NCBI RefSeq assembly: GCF_006636205.1
Contig: NZ_VIGB01000003.1
Coordinates: forward strand, 1,922,001 to 1,986,000
DNA length: 64,000 bases
Direction: 5' to 3'
Origin: Kitasatospora acidiphila
GTDB lineage: Bacteria; Actinomycetota; Actinomycetes; Streptomycetales; Streptomycetaceae
Shown: positions 51,516 through 60,761 of the stretch, one piece after another
Numbering within the stretch: the first letter of the stretch is position 1
Layout: each line of letters starts with the position of its first letter
Made by a program: the position numbers and the translations under genes
The notes under the pieces: generated by a model
The model's input: the letters and a program-made list of their open reading frames with translations, nothing else
Told to the model about the DNA's origin: nothing
The model's database searches: none

Positions 51516-52538
51516 ATGATGCGACCCAGGATCGCCGTGTTCGGCGCCGGGAGTGTGGGCTGCTACCTGGGCGGCCATCTCGCGGCGCACGCCGACGTCA
51601 CGCTGATCGGCCGGCCGGCCGTGCTGGAGACGCTGGCCGACGGGCTCACCCTCTCCGGCGGCGACCGGCCGGCCCGGGTGGTGCCGCCCGGGGCGTTCGC
51701 GGTGGCGACCGATGCGGCGGCGGCCGCCGGGGCGGACTACGTGCTGGTCGCGGTGAAGAGCGCCGCCACTGCGGCGGCCGCCGAGGAGTTGGCGCAGGTG
51801 CTGGGCGAGCGGCCCGCCGTGGTGGTCAGCTTCCAGAACGGCCTGCACAACCCGGCGGTGCTGCGGGCGGCGCTGCCGCGGCAGACGGTGCTGGCGGGCA
51901 TGGTGCCGTACAACGTGCTGCAGACCGTGCCGGGCACCTTCCACCGGGGCACGGCGGGGGCGCTGATGGTGCAGGACGAGCCGACGGCGGCCGCCCTGGT
52001 GGCCGCGCTGACGGCGTCGGGACTGGCGGCCCGGACGGCGGTGGACATCGAGGCCGTTCAGCGGGCCAAGCTGCTGGTCAACCTCAACAACGCGATCAAC
52101 GCGCTGTCCGGCCTGCCGCTGCGGGAGCAGCTCGGCCAGCGGGCGTTCCGGCGCTGCCTGGCGCTCTGCCAGCTGGAGGGGCTGGCGGCGTTCCGGGCGG
52201 CGGGGCTGCCGGTGGCGCGGCTGGGGCCGTTCCCGGCGCCGGTCACGGCCCGGGTGCTGGGGCTGCCGGACCGGGTGTTCCAGCGGCTGGCGGCGGCGAG
52301 TCTGCGGGTGGACGCCCAGGCCCGGTCCTCGATGTGGGAGGACCTGCGGCGGGGGCGGCCGACCGAGATCGGCAGCCTGCAGGGCGAGATCGTGGATCTG
52401 GCCGCCGAGCACGGCCTGACCGCCCCGGCCAACGCCCGGCTGCTGGAGCTGGTCCGGGCCGCGGAGCGCGCCGAGCCGGGCCACGCGCGCCAGTGGTCCG
52501 GGGCGCAGTTGCTCGCCGAGGTCCGCACGGTACGCTGA
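51516..52538 (+). CDS. panE: Ketopantoate reductase-like protein
   Basis: A 340-residue protein of the 2-dehydropantoate 2-reductase family, which uses NADPH to reduce ketopantoate for pantothenate synthesis. RIAVFGAGSVGCYLGGHLA is the cofactor fold, VSFQNGLHN precedes the hinge, AKLLVNLNNAINALSG carries the catalytic Lys, and SSMWEDLRRGRPTEIGSLQG is the conserved substrate motif with the Glu. No other pan genes are nearby, so the in-vivo substrate may differ. It is 34 bases upstream of the thioesterase gene. Confidence 0.87.
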   Translation: MMRPRIAVFGAGSVGCYLGGHLAAHADVTLIGRPAVLETLADGLTLSGGDRPARVVPPGAFAVATDAAAAAGADYVLVAVKSAATAAAAEELAQVLGERPAVVVSFQNGLHNPAVLRAALPRQTVLAGMVPYNVLQTVPGTFHRGTAGALMVQDEPTAAALVAALTASGLAARTAVDIEAVQRAKLLVNLNNAINALSGLPLREQLGQRAFRRCLALCQLEGLAAFRAAGLPVARLGPFPAPVTARVLGLPDRVFQRLAAASLRVDAQARSSMWEDLRRGRPTEIGSLQGEIVDLAAEHGLTAPANARLLELVRAAERAEPGHARQWSGAQLLAEVRTVR

Positions 52539-52572
52539 CCCGGACAAGATCGACCGGGGGGAGCGGGCGGGC

Positions 52573-53322
52573 ATGGGCAGCACGATGGCCGAGCAGTGGT
52601 TCCGGTGCCTCACGCCGCCGACGGCTACGCCCCGACTGCGGCTGCTCCTGTTCCCGCACGCGGGCGGCGCGGCCGGCTACTTCCGCGCGTGGGGCCAGGC
52701 CGTCCCGGCCGGCGTGGAGGTGCTGGCGGTGCGCTACCCGGGCCGGGAGGACCGGTTCCGGGAGCCGCTGATCGGCTCGGTCGCCGGGCTGGCCGACCCG
52801 ATCGCCGAGGCCTGCGCCTCGCTCACCGATGCGCCGCTGGCGTTCTTCGGCCACAGCATGGGCGCCATGGTGGCCTATGAGACGGCGCGCCGACTGGCCG
52901 GCCACTCGACGCTGCGCGCCGTGTTCCTCTCCAGCCGCCCCGCTCCCGGCCATGAGACCAAGCGCGGCCTGGCGAACGCCACCGATGCCGAGCTGGTCGC
53001 CGATCTCACCGAACTGGGCGGCACCGACGCCGAGTTCCTCAAATACCCGGAGCTGCTGGAGCTGATCCTGCCGGTGCTGCGGAACGACTACTCGGTGGTG
53101 GACGGCTACCGTCCGGAACCGGGCGCCGCACCCCTGGAGCTGCCGGTGACCGGCTACTTGGGCGACTCCGAGCGGTATGTGGACGAGGCGGGAGTGGCTG
53201 CCTGGGCCGAGCGGACCAACGGCCCGTTCGCGCTGCGCTCGTTCACCGGTGGGCACTTCTATCTCGCCGACCACACGCAGGAGTTGCTCGGCGACATGCT
53301 CGGCCGACTGGGAATTCGGTAA
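52573..53322 (+). CDS. Type II thioesterase
   Basis: A 249-residue alpha/beta hydrolase of the TEII type that removes wrong acyl groups from carrier proteins of PKS/NRPS lines. Typical features are LLLFPHAGGAAGYFRAW, VRYPGREDR, FFGHSMGAMVAYE (nucleophile S95) and a C-terminal catalytic His (GGHFYLAD). ATG 52573 follows GGGGGGAGCG; a second ATG at 52585 is possible. No PKS or NRPS gene lies in the window, so it is an orphan or edge gene of a cluster, or serves one elsewhere. Confidence 0.9.
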   Translation: MGSTMAEQWFRCLTPPTATPRLRLLLFPHAGGAAGYFRAWGQAVPAGVEVLAVRYPGREDRFREPLIGSVAGLADPIAEACASLTDAPLAFFGHSMGAMVAYETARRLAGHSTLRAVFLSSRPAPGHETKRGLANATDAELVADLTELGGTDAEFLKYPELLELILPVLRNDYSVVDGYRPEPGAAPLELPVTGYLGDSERYVDEAGVAAWAERTNGPFALRSFTGGHFYLADHTQELLGDMLGRLGIR

Positions 53323-53685
53323 CGGTCGGCACCGCCACCGGCGAGCATCACGACCGATCGGTCGGTCGGGGCACGAATTTGGCGTTCGCACCGTTGACCG
53401 CAACTTGCCAACTCTGCTTTGCTTCACGGCAGCGAACGGCGCATCAACTGCCCGACGGTTGCGGACCGTTGCCGTGACCCGCAAGTTTAGCTCCCCCCAC
53501 TCGCGCGGCGTGAACCCCAATCAGCCGCGCTCCTAGGCTCAGTGCCATCCAGCACGCCAGGCCGGACCCATGCGTATCGCGGGCCGGCTCCTCAAGTGCG
53601 CCTCTCGCAGTCGACCCCACAGAGCCGACCGTCCGTGCCCACCAGGCACGTTGACGGTCTGCAGGAGAGAGGATTCCCCCCACAG
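53323..53685. promoter_or_regulatory. Long upstream region of the HEXXH secreted protein gene
   Basis: 363 bases without a gene. It holds a perfect 14-bp palindrome CGACCGATCGGTCG (53351-53364), AT-richer DNA around 53380-53480, a TAGGCT that could be a -10 near 53534, and a strong ribosome site (GGAGAGAGGA) before ATG 53686. I see no known riboswitch. Confidence 0.45.
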
Positions 53686-55569
53686 ATGGGTACTCCCCAG
53701 ATCCGCGGTGCCGCCAGAGCGGCCCTGACCGGCGTAGCGGCACTGTCGCTGATCACCGGTGTCGCCATGACCGCGGCCGCGTCTCCGGCCGGCACCTCGT
53801 CGGCCGCCAGCCAATCGGTCGCGAACCCCTACAACCCGTCGAACAACCACTCGTACCGGCACGGGGTCATCCCGACCATCCAGCAGAACGCCAAGATGAA
53901 GTCGTGGGACGCCAGCCACCCGACGCCGAACGTGGCCACCGGGCCGGAGACACTGTCCTACGGCGGCGCCATCGACGGCGTCGGCGTGAACAGCGGCCAC
54001 GCCAAGGTCTACCTGGTGTTCTACGGTAGTCAGTGGGGCTCGCAGAGCACCGACAGCAACGGGAACGCCAAGTTCTCCGGCGACCCGGACGGCGCGGCCG
54101 GCGCGGCCCAGCAGATGTTCAAGGGCATCGGCACCAACAACGAGCTCTGGTCGGCCGACCTGACCCAGTGGTGCGACGGCCCCAACGTGGCTTCCGGGGC
54201 GACCAGTTGCCCGTCGAACGCCAACTTCATCCCGTACCAGAGCGGCGGCGTGCTGTCCGGCGTCTGGGAGGACACCTCGGTCGCCTCGCCGAGCACCGCG
54301 AGCGGCAACCAGCTGGGCCAGGAGGCCGTCAACGCGGCGGCCCACTTCGGCAACACGGCGTCGGGCTCCAACCGCAACGCGTACTACGTGATCATGTCGC
54401 CGACCGGGACCAACCCGGACAGCTACCAGAACCAGTACTGCGCCTGGCACGACTACACCGGTGACTCCACGCTCAGCGGCGGCGCGGTCAACTCGCCCTA
54501 CGGCGACCTCGCGTTCAGCAACCAGCCCTACAACATGGACTCGGGCGCGGGCTGCGGCGTCGGCTTTGTCAACTCCCCCGGAACCCTTGATGGTTGGACC
54601 ATCACCCTGGGCCACGAGTGGCACGAGATGATGTCCGACATGAACCCGGCCGGCGGCTGGACCAACCACGTCTCGGGCAGCTCGTTCAACGGCCAGGAGA
54701 ACTCCGACGAGTGCGCCTGGCTCTCCCCCGGCACCACGGGCGGCGCGGCCAACATCTCGTTCGGCTCGTTCGGCACCTACCCCGAGCAGGCCAGCTGGTC
54801 CAACGACACCAACTCCTGCGCGATCTCGCACCCGATCGTCAACGGTGGCGGCGGTGGCAACACCGTCACGGTGACCAACCCGGGCAGCCAGAGCAGCACC
54901 GTGGGCACCGCGGTCAACCTGCAGATCAGGGCGAGCGACTCGGGCTCGGGCCAGACCCTGACCTACTCGGCCACCGGCCTGCCGGCCGGCCTGTCGATCA
55001 GCTCCTCGGGGGACATCACCGGCACCCCGACCACCGCGGGCACCTCGTCGGTCACCGTGACCGCCAAGGACGGCACCGGCGCCTCCGGCAACGCGTCGTT
55101 CAGCTGGACCGTCTCCGGCTCCGGCGGCGGTGGCGGCGCCATCACCAACGGCGGCTTCGAGACCGGCAACCTGACCGGCTGGACCTCCAGCGGCAGCACC
55201 AGCGCGTCCGGCTCGGCCGCCCACAGCGGCAGCTACGGCGCGATGGTCGGCTCGGCCAACCCGAGCAACACCTCCTCCATCGCGCAGACCTTCACCGCGC
55301 CGAGCGGCTCCAGCAAGCTGTCCTTCTGGTACAGCAACACCTGCCCGGACACCGTGACCTACGACTGGGCCACCGCCACCCTGAAGGACAACACCACCGG
55401 CACCACCACCACGGTGCTCGCCAAGACCTGCGCCGCCAGCTCGGCCTGGGTCAACAAGACGGCCAGCGTCACCGCCGGCCACAGCTACACCCTCACCCTG
55501 ACCAACAAGGACGACAACTACCCGGGTGACCCGACCTACACCTACTACGACGACGTGACCGTCTCCTGA
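53686..55569 (+). CDS. Secreted HEXXH protein with putative Ig domain and C-terminal beta-sandwich
   Basis: A 627-residue exported protein with a signal peptide to about residue 33. Residues 85-390 form a domain of a group common in streptomycetes: VYLVFYGSQWG, TLGHEWHEMMSDMNP (zinc-type HEXXH, 310-314) and GQENSDECAW, whose Glu could be a third ligand. Then come a putative Ig (cadherin-like) domain (about 395-480: VTNPGSQSSTVGTAVNLQI, LPAGLSISSSGDITGTPTTAG), a Gly-rich linker and a carbohydrate-binding-like beta-sandwich (NGGFETGNLTGW). It may be a metallopeptidase; activity is inferred from the motif only. A strong terminator follows. Confidence 0.82.
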   Translation: MGTPQIRGAARAALTGVAALSLITGVAMTAAASPAGTSSAASQSVANPYNPSNNHSYRHGVIPTIQQNAKMKSWDASHPTPNVATGPETLSYGGAIDGVGVNSGHAKVYLVFYGSQWGSQSTDSNGNAKFSGDPDGAAGAAQQMFKGIGTNNELWSADLTQWCDGPNVASGATSCPSNANFIPYQSGGVLSGVWEDTSVASPSTASGNQLGQEAVNAAAHFGNTASGSNRNAYYVIMSPTGTNPDSYQNQYCAWHDYTGDSTLSGGAVNSPYGDLAFSNQPYNMDSGAGCGVGFVNSPGTLDGWTITLGHEWHEMMSDMNPAGGWTNHVSGSSFNGQENSDECAWLSPGTTGGAANISFGSFGTYPEQASWSNDTNSCAISHPIVNGGGGGNTVTVTNPGSQSSTVGTAVNLQIRASDSGSGQTLTYSATGLPAGLSISSSGDITGTPTTAGTSSVTVTAKDGTGASGNASFSWTVSGSGGGGGAITNGGFETGNLTGWTSSGSTSASGSAAHSGSYGAMVGSANPSNTSSIAQTFTAPSGSSKLSFWYSNTCPDTVTYDWATATLKDNTTGTTTTVLAKTCAASSAWVNKTASVTAGHSYTLTLTNKDDNYPGDPTYTYYDDVTVS

Positions 55570-55587
55570 CGATCAGTCAGCTCACCC

Positions 55588-55620
55588 CGGAGGGCCGTGG
55601 CGACTCGCCACGGCCCTCCG
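55588..55620 (+). terminator. Intrinsic hairpin after the HEXXH gene
   Basis: A perfect 15-bp stem (55588-55602 with 55606-55620) around a 3-base loop, 19 bases after the stop. It separates the HEXXH gene from the peptidase gene. Confidence 0.85.
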
Positions 55621-55668
55621 GCCCGTCCGGCGCCAGGTCCACCCCCAGCTCTGGATACACTCCGTGAG

Positions 55669-57126
55669 GTGACGATCACTCGGAGCACTGTTCTCGCCCT
55701 CGCATGCTGGCTCGCGCTCACCCCGGCAGCCATGGCGGCGCCGGCTGCGGATGACCCGGTCTTCCCCGGGCTCGGCAGCACCGCCTACGACGCGCTCGAC
55801 TACCACCTGGCGTTCGACTACCAGGAGGCCGACCGGACGGTGGCGGCCACCGCCGTGATCACCGCGCGCAGCCGCCGACGCCTCGACAGCCTCGACCTGG
55901 ACGCCCTCGGCCTCGCCGTGCACGGCGTCACCCTGGACGGACGGCCCGCTCAATTCAGTGCGCACGACGAGAAGTTGACCGTCACCCCGGCCCGCGCCGT
56001 CCGCGCCGGCGACCAGTTCACCGTGCGGGTCGACTACACGGCCGATCCACGCGCCAAGCTGCCGCACACCGGCTGGGTGCCGACCGCCGACGGATTCGCG
56101 CTGGCCGGCCAGCCCATCGGCGCGCACACCGTCTTCCCGTGCAACGACCGACCGGACGACAAGGCCTCGTACAGCGTCTCGGTCACCACTCGGGACGGAC
56201 TGCTCGGGGTGGCCGGCGGGCTGCCGACCGGGAGCAGCGAGCACGACGGGCGCACCACCCGCAACTACCGCTACCGCGAGCCGATGGCCACCGAGCTGCT
56301 CCAAGTCGCGGTCGGCGACTACGTGCTGAATGTGCACCGCGGGCCGGACGGACTGCCGCTGCGCGATGTGGTGCCGGCCGCCCGGCTGGCGGCACTGAAG
56401 CCGTCACTCGATCTGATTCCCGACCAGATCGCTTGGGCAGAACGGCAGTTGGGTCCGTTCCCGTTCGAAACCTACGGACTGCTGCCGGTGAACACCGACG
56501 CGCCCGACGCCTTCGGCTTCACCGGTCTGGAGACCCAGACCCTGACGCTCTACAAGCCCGGCTTCCTGACCCAGGCCGAACCGCTGATCGGCTCCCACAT
56601 GATGCACGAACTGGTGCACTCCTGGTTCGGCGACAGCGTGACGCCGCGCAACTGGGCCGACCTGTGGCTGAACGAAGGGCACGCCGACTACTACGGCATG
56701 CGCTACCGCTACGAGCGCGGCTGGTCGGATTCGCCCGGCGTGACCTCGATGGAGGACCGGATGCGGGCCACCTACGCCGATGGTGACCAGTGGCGCCACG
56801 ACTGGGGCCCGGTGGCGGAACCGGCCGCCGCCAGCCTGTTCGCGGAGCAGCGCTACCTCGGCGGGGCGCTGGTGCTCTACGCCCTGCACGAGAAGGTCGG
56901 GGACGAGGCCTTCCGACGGATCGAGCGGGCGTTCCTGGCGCGCTACCGGTACGGGGTGGCCGGCACGCAGGACTACATCGCCATCGCCTCCGCCGTGGCC
57001 GGCCAGGACTTGTCGGGCTTCCTCACCGACTGGCTCCACGGCACCCGGACGCCACCGATGCCGGGTCACCCGGACTGGCGGGTGCAGCCGGTACGGCCGG
57101 TGCAGCCGACACGGCCGGTTAGCTGA
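55669..57126 (+). CDS. Secreted M1-family metallopeptidase
   Basis: A 485-residue exported aminopeptidase-like enzyme. The signal peptide ends near residue 27 (MAAPAADD). An N-terminal beta domain (about 35-225: DALDYHLAFDYQEADRTVAATAVI) precedes the catalytic thermolysin-like domain with HELVH (313-317) and E336 (LNEGHADYY), the zinc site of gluzincins. The usual GxMEN motif is replaced by GFTGLETQT, a change seen in bacterial secreted M1 proteins. The C-terminal helical domain is short. GTG 55669 is chosen because it starts the signal peptide; the earlier ATG at 55597 lies in the terminator. Confidence 0.9.
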   Translation: MTITRSTVLALACWLALTPAAMAAPAADDPVFPGLGSTAYDALDYHLAFDYQEADRTVAATAVITARSRRRLDSLDLDALGLAVHGVTLDGRPAQFSAHDEKLTVTPARAVRAGDQFTVRVDYTADPRAKLPHTGWVPTADGFALAGQPIGAHTVFPCNDRPDDKASYSVSVTTRDGLLGVAGGLPTGSSEHDGRTTRNYRYREPMATELLQVAVGDYVLNVHRGPDGLPLRDVVPAARLAALKPSLDLIPDQIAWAERQLGPFPFETYGLLPVNTDAPDAFGFTGLETQTLTLYKPGFLTQAEPLIGSHMMHELVHSWFGDSVTPRNWADLWLNEGHADYYGMRYRYERGWSDSPGVTSMEDRMRATYADGDQWRHDWGPVAEPAAASLFAEQRYLGGALVLYALHEKVGDEAFRRIERAFLARYRYGVAGTQDYIAIASAVAGQDLSGFLTDWLHGTRTPPMPGHPDWRVQPVRPVQPTRPVS

Positions 57127-57141
57127 TCAAGCGCTTACTGA

Positions 57142-59796
57142 TCAGGTGACTTCCTGCTCGGCCCAGATGACCTTACCGCTCGCGGTGTAGCGGGTGCCCC
57201 AGCGTTCGGCGAACTGGGCGACCAGGAAGAGGCCGCGCCCGCCCTCGTCGGACTCGGCCGCATAGCGCAGGTGCGGCGAGGTGCTGCTGCCGTCGGACAC
57301 CTCGCAGGTCAGCATCCGGTCGTAGAGCAGCCGCACGGTGATCGGCTCGCCGCCGTAGCGGATCGCGTTGGTGAGCAGCTCGCTGAGGATCAGCTCGGTG
57401 GTGAAGGTCTGCTCGTCCAGGCCCCAGATCTCCAGTTGGCGGGTGACCGCGGCCCGCACCTCGCGCACCGCGGCCGGATCGGCGAGCACCCCCCACTGCG
57501 CCACCCGGTCGGGCGGCAGGGCGCGGGTGCGGGCGACCAGCAGCGCGACGTCGTCGGTGGGGTGCGCGGACAGCAGCTCGGCCAGCACCGTCTCGCAGGT
57601 CTGCTCCGGATCCGGGCCGGAGCGCTGGAGGGCCTGGCGCAGCAGCTCCAGGCCGGTCTCCAGATCACGGCGGCGGTCCTCCAGCAGGCCGTCCGTGTAG
57701 AGCACCAGCCGGCTGCCCTCGGCCAGCTGCAGTTCCACCGCCAGGAACGGCAGCCCGCCGACGCCGAGCGGCGGTCCGGCGGGGACCTCGGGGAACTCCA
57801 CCGAGCCGTCCGGGTGCACCACGGCGGGCGGCGGGTGGCCGGCCCGGGCGATCGCGCACCGGCGGGTCACCGGGTCGTAGACGGCGAACAGGCAGCCGGC
57901 GCCGGTCACCGCGTCGCTGCTGCCGGGCTCCTGGCGCTGCTCCTGGTCGAGCCGGGAGACCAGCTCGTCCAGGTAGGAGAGCAGCTCGTCGGGCGGCAGG
58001 TCGAGCATCGCGAAGTTGTACACGGCGGTGCGCAGCCGGCCCATGGTGGCGGCCGCGTGCAGACCGTGCCCGACCACGTCGCCGACCACCAGCGCGACCC
58101 GGGCGCCGGGCAGCGGGATCAGGTCGAACCAGTCGCCGCCCACTCCGGCCTGGGCCGGCAGGTAGCGGGAGGCGACCTCCAGGGCGTTCTGCTCGGGCAG
58201 GCCCTGGGGCAGCAGGCTGCGCTGCAGGGCCACCGCCATGCCGTGCTCGCGGGTGTAGCGGCGGGCGTTGTCGATGCAGACGGCGGCCCGGGCGCCGAGC
58301 TCCTCGGCCAGCGAGAGGTCGTCCGGTTCATAGCGCGCCGAGTCGCCGGACCGCCAGAACTTGGCGATGCCCAGCTGCACCCCGCGCGCTCGCAGCGGCA
58401 CCCGGATCACCGAGTGCGCGCCGGTGGCCAGCACGGCGGCGGACCGCTGCGGATCCTGGGCCTGCCATTCGGGCGAGTTCGGCAGGTCGGTGTCGAGCAC
58501 CGCGCGGCCGGCGCCCAGGCTGCGGCCCTGCGGTGAGGCGCGCTGCACGGTGATGGTTTCGCCGACCGGGTAGTACGCCTGAGGGTCGAGCGACTCGGCG
58601 CCGCGCAGCGCCACCCGTTCCATCTGCAGGCTGTCCTCGGGGGCCGGCTCCTCGCCGGTCAGCACCGGCCCGGCGAGGTCCACCGTGACCACGTCGGCGA
58701 ACCGCGGCACGGCCACCTCGGCCAGCTCCTCGGCGGTGCGGGTGACGTCGAGGGTGGTGCCGATGGCCACCGAGGCGTCGTAGAGCAGGGTGAGGCGGCG
58801 GCCGGCGGCCTCGGCCCGGTCGGAGGCGGTGTGCAGTTCGGTGGAGTCGCGCAGGGTGACCACGCTGCCGGGTGGGCCGCCGGCCTCGTCGGTGGTCCGG
58901 ATGTTGACCACCAGCAGCCGGCCCTGGCTGACCAGCACCTCGTCGTTGACGGCCCGCCCCGAGGTGAGCAGGTCGGTGGCGCGGTGGTCCAGCCCGAGGT
59001 CGGTGACCGCCCGGCCCTCGGCGTCGACGGGCAGGCCGAGCAGTCGGCGGGCCTCGTCGTTGGCGAGCAGCAGGGTGTCGGGGCCGCGCTTGGCCGCGCC
59101 GATGATCAGTACGCCCTCGCGGACCGCGTGCAGCACGGCGTCGTGGTGCTCGTACATCCGCGTCATCTCGATCGGGCCGAGGCCGCGGGTCTGGCGGCGC
59201 AACCGGCGGCTGGCCAGCGCGGTGCCGATGGTGGCCAGGACCAGCGCGCCGCCCGCCGCGCCGAGCACCAGCGGCAGCTGCTTGTCCACCACGTTGGTGA
59301 CCTTGCTGATGGTGATGCCGGCGGAGACCGCGCCGACGATCGTGCCGTCGGTGTCGTGCACCGGGACGATGGCCTGCTCCAATCGGCCGATGGTGCCGTT
59401 GACCTGTTCGGTCACCACCTGGCCGTGCAGCGCCGGTTCGTAGTTGCCGACGAACTTCTTGCCGATCCGGTCGGGTAGCGGATGGGTGAGGCGGATGCCG
59501 TCGGTGTTGATCACCACGATGAAGTCGACGCCGGAGGCGACCCGGGCGGCCTCGGCCTTGGGCTGCAGGATCGCCGTGGGGTCAGGCGTCTTCATCGCCG
59601 CGGCGGTACCGGGCGCGTTGGCGAAGGTCTGGGCGACGGCGACCGAGCGGTTGCGGGCCTCCTTGGTGCTGTCGTAACTCGATTGCAGCACCAGGGCGGT
59701 CACCGCCGCCACCACCAGTAGCAGCACCACCAGCACCTGGAGCGCGAATACCTGCCCGGCCAGGCTGCGCACCCGCGCCCGCTTCATCCGGGCCAT
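57142..59796 (-). CDS. Membrane-bound SpoIIE-type phosphatase with sensor, PAS, GAF and ATPase domains
   Basis: An 884-residue signalling protein. In order: membrane segment (14-36), an extracytoplasmic CitA/DcuS-like single Cache domain (about 40-165: VDFIVVINTDGIRLTHP, GRLEQAIVPV), a second membrane segment (about 172-196), PAS (215-325), GAF (340-510), PP2C/SpoIIE phosphatase (about 535-745: GGDWFDLIPLPGARVALVVGDVVGHG with the metal-binding Asp residues, LVLYTDGLLEDR) and an RsbW-like HATPase (760-880: LILSELLTNAIRYGG). It likely controls a sigma factor by partner switching in response to an outside ligand, perhaps a carboxylate as in CitA. It is monocistronic. Confidence 0.92.
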   Translation of the reverse strand: MARMKRARVRSLAGQVFALQVLVVLLLVVAAVTALVLQSSYDSTKEARNRSVAVAQTFANAPGTAAAMKTPDPTAILQPKAEAARVASGVDFIVVINTDGIRLTHPLPDRIGKKFVGNYEPALHGQVVTEQVNGTIGRLEQAIVPVHDTDGTIVGAVSAGITISKVTNVVDKQLPLVLGAAGGALVLATIGTALASRRLRRQTRGLGPIEMTRMYEHHDAVLHAVREGVLIIGAAKRGPDTLLLANDEARRLLGLPVDAEGRAVTDLGLDHRATDLLTSGRAVNDEVLVSQGRLLVVNIRTTDEAGGPPGSVVTLRDSTELHTASDRAEAAGRRLTLLYDASVAIGTTLDVTRTAEELAEVAVPRFADVVTVDLAGPVLTGEEPAPEDSLQMERVALRGAESLDPQAYYPVGETITVQRASPQGRSLGAGRAVLDTDLPNSPEWQAQDPQRSAAVLATGAHSVIRVPLRARGVQLGIAKFWRSGDSARYEPDDLSLAEELGARAAVCIDNARRYTREHGMAVALQRSLLPQGLPEQNALEVASRYLPAQAGVGGDWFDLIPLPGARVALVVGDVVGHGLHAAATMGRLRTAVYNFAMLDLPPDELLSYLDELVSRLDQEQRQEPGSSDAVTGAGCLFAVYDPVTRRCAIARAGHPPPAVVHPDGSVEFPEVPAGPPLGVGGLPFLAVELQLAEGSRLVLYTDGLLEDRRRDLETGLELLRQALQRSGPDPEQTCETVLAELLSAHPTDDVALLVARTRALPPDRVAQWGVLADPAAVREVRAAVTRQLEIWGLDEQTFTTELILSELLTNAIRYGGEPITVRLLYDRMLTCEVSDGSSTSPHLRYAAESDEGGRGLFLVAQFAERWGTRYTASGKVIWAEQEVT

Positions 59797-59806
59797 GGGC
59801 CCATAT

Positions 59807-59880
59807 CTACGCCGAATCGCGCGCGGGGGCCACCGGGGCTCGGCTACGCCGAACCGCGCGCGAGGTCACCGGGGCCCGGG
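59807..59880. repeat. Imperfect 37-bp tandem duplication
   Basis: Two copies starting CTACGCCGAA at 59807 and 59844, differing by a few substitutions and one base. It lies upstream of the phosphatase gene and next to a hairpin. Confidence 0.65.
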
Positions 59881-59908
59881 CCTCCCCCACGGATCGCCCG
59901 GGCCCCGG
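59869..59908 (-). terminator. Hairpin after the F420/NADP reductase-like gene
   Basis: A perfect 13-bp GC stem (59869-59881 with 59896-59908) and a 14-base loop, starting 15 bases beyond the stop on the minus strand. Confidence 0.65.
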
Positions 59909-59923
59909 GCACCCGCCTCCCGC

Positions 59924-60583
59924 TCAGCCGCGGAAGTCCGCCGGGCGCTCCGGGCTCGCCTCGGCCAGCGCCTTGGTGACCTCCGGGACGCCGGCCCGCA
60001 GGCCGTAGGCCGGGGTGCCGGGCTGCTGGCGCCAGGAGTCGTCGAGCCCGCCGGCGTCCACCGTGTCGAAGCCGATCTCCTCGATCAGGGCCCGCACGGT
60101 CTGCTTGGCCGCCGCGTCGTCGCCGGCCACCGGCAGCGCCATCCGGTCCGGATCGCCGGCCGGGCGCGGCCGCTCCAGGAAGTCCTGGGCGTAGGTGCTG
60201 TTGAAGGCCTTGACCACCGGGTGGCCGAGGTGGCCCTCGGTCCATCGGCTCTCGGTCAGGCCGTCGTCCTCGATCCCGGCGATCCGGCCGTCGCGCTGCG
60301 GGTAGTAGTTGCCGGTGTCGACGACGACCAGGCCGTCGGCCGCGCCCGCGAAGACGCCCTCGGGCAGGCCCGGCACGGCCTTCAGCGGGATGGTGACCAC
60401 GACCAGCTCGGCGCCCTTGGCGACCTCGGTGACCGGCACCGCGGTGGCGCCGGTCTCGGCGGCGAGCTCGGTCAGGGTCTGCGGGCCGCGCGAGTTGGCC
60501 ACCACCACCTGGTGTCCGAGGGCGGTGAACCGCCGGGTGAGATTGCCGCCGATGTTTCCGGCGCCGATGATGCCGATCTTCAT
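59924..60583 (-). CDS. NADPH-dependent F420 reductase-like protein
   Basis: A 219-residue protein with KIGIIGAGNIGGNLTRRFTALGHQVVVANSRG, the Rossmann fold and the NADP-binding Ser/Arg typical of F420H2:NADP oxidoreductases and related NAD(P)-binding proteins (COG2085 type). VKAFNSTYAQ is the second marker. It may move hydride between NADP and F420 or act on another substrate. ATG 60583 follows GAGGAGC. It is convergent with nothing and stands alone between the phosphatase and deacetylase genes. Confidence 0.87.
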   Translation of the reverse strand: MKIGIIGAGNIGGNLTRRFTALGHQVVVANSRGPQTLTELAAETGATAVPVTEVAKGAELVVVTIPLKAVPGLPEGVFAGAADGLVVVDTGNYYPQRDGRIAGIEDDGLTESRWTEGHLGHPVVKAFNSTYAQDFLERPRPAGDPDRMALPVAGDDAAAKQTVRALIEEIGFDTVDAGGLDDSWRQQPGTPAYGLRAGVPEVTKALAEASPERPADFRG

Positions 60584-60761
60584 GGTGCGCTCCTCGGGTG
60601 CTGCGCGGCGGTTGCGGCCGCAGTGCTCGGTGATCGTCAACCGCCGCACCCGGAAGGCTATTTCCGTCTCGACCCGGAAACTTCGAAGTCAGATCTTCAG
60701 CTCTTCGGATCTCAGGTCTTCAGGTCGGAACGTGGATCGCCGGAACGTGCGGACGCCACGC

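Noticed and set aside
53323..53685. Riboswitch (ydaO-type) upstream of a secreted protein gene
   Set aside because: I looked for the conserved GG-rich core and pseudoknot partners and did not find them; only a palindrome and promoter-like elements are visible.
57123..57145. CTGATCA/TGATCAG inverted repeat between the M1 peptidase and phosphatase genes as terminator
   Set aside because: Only 7 bp and weak; it mostly reflects the two convergent stop codons.
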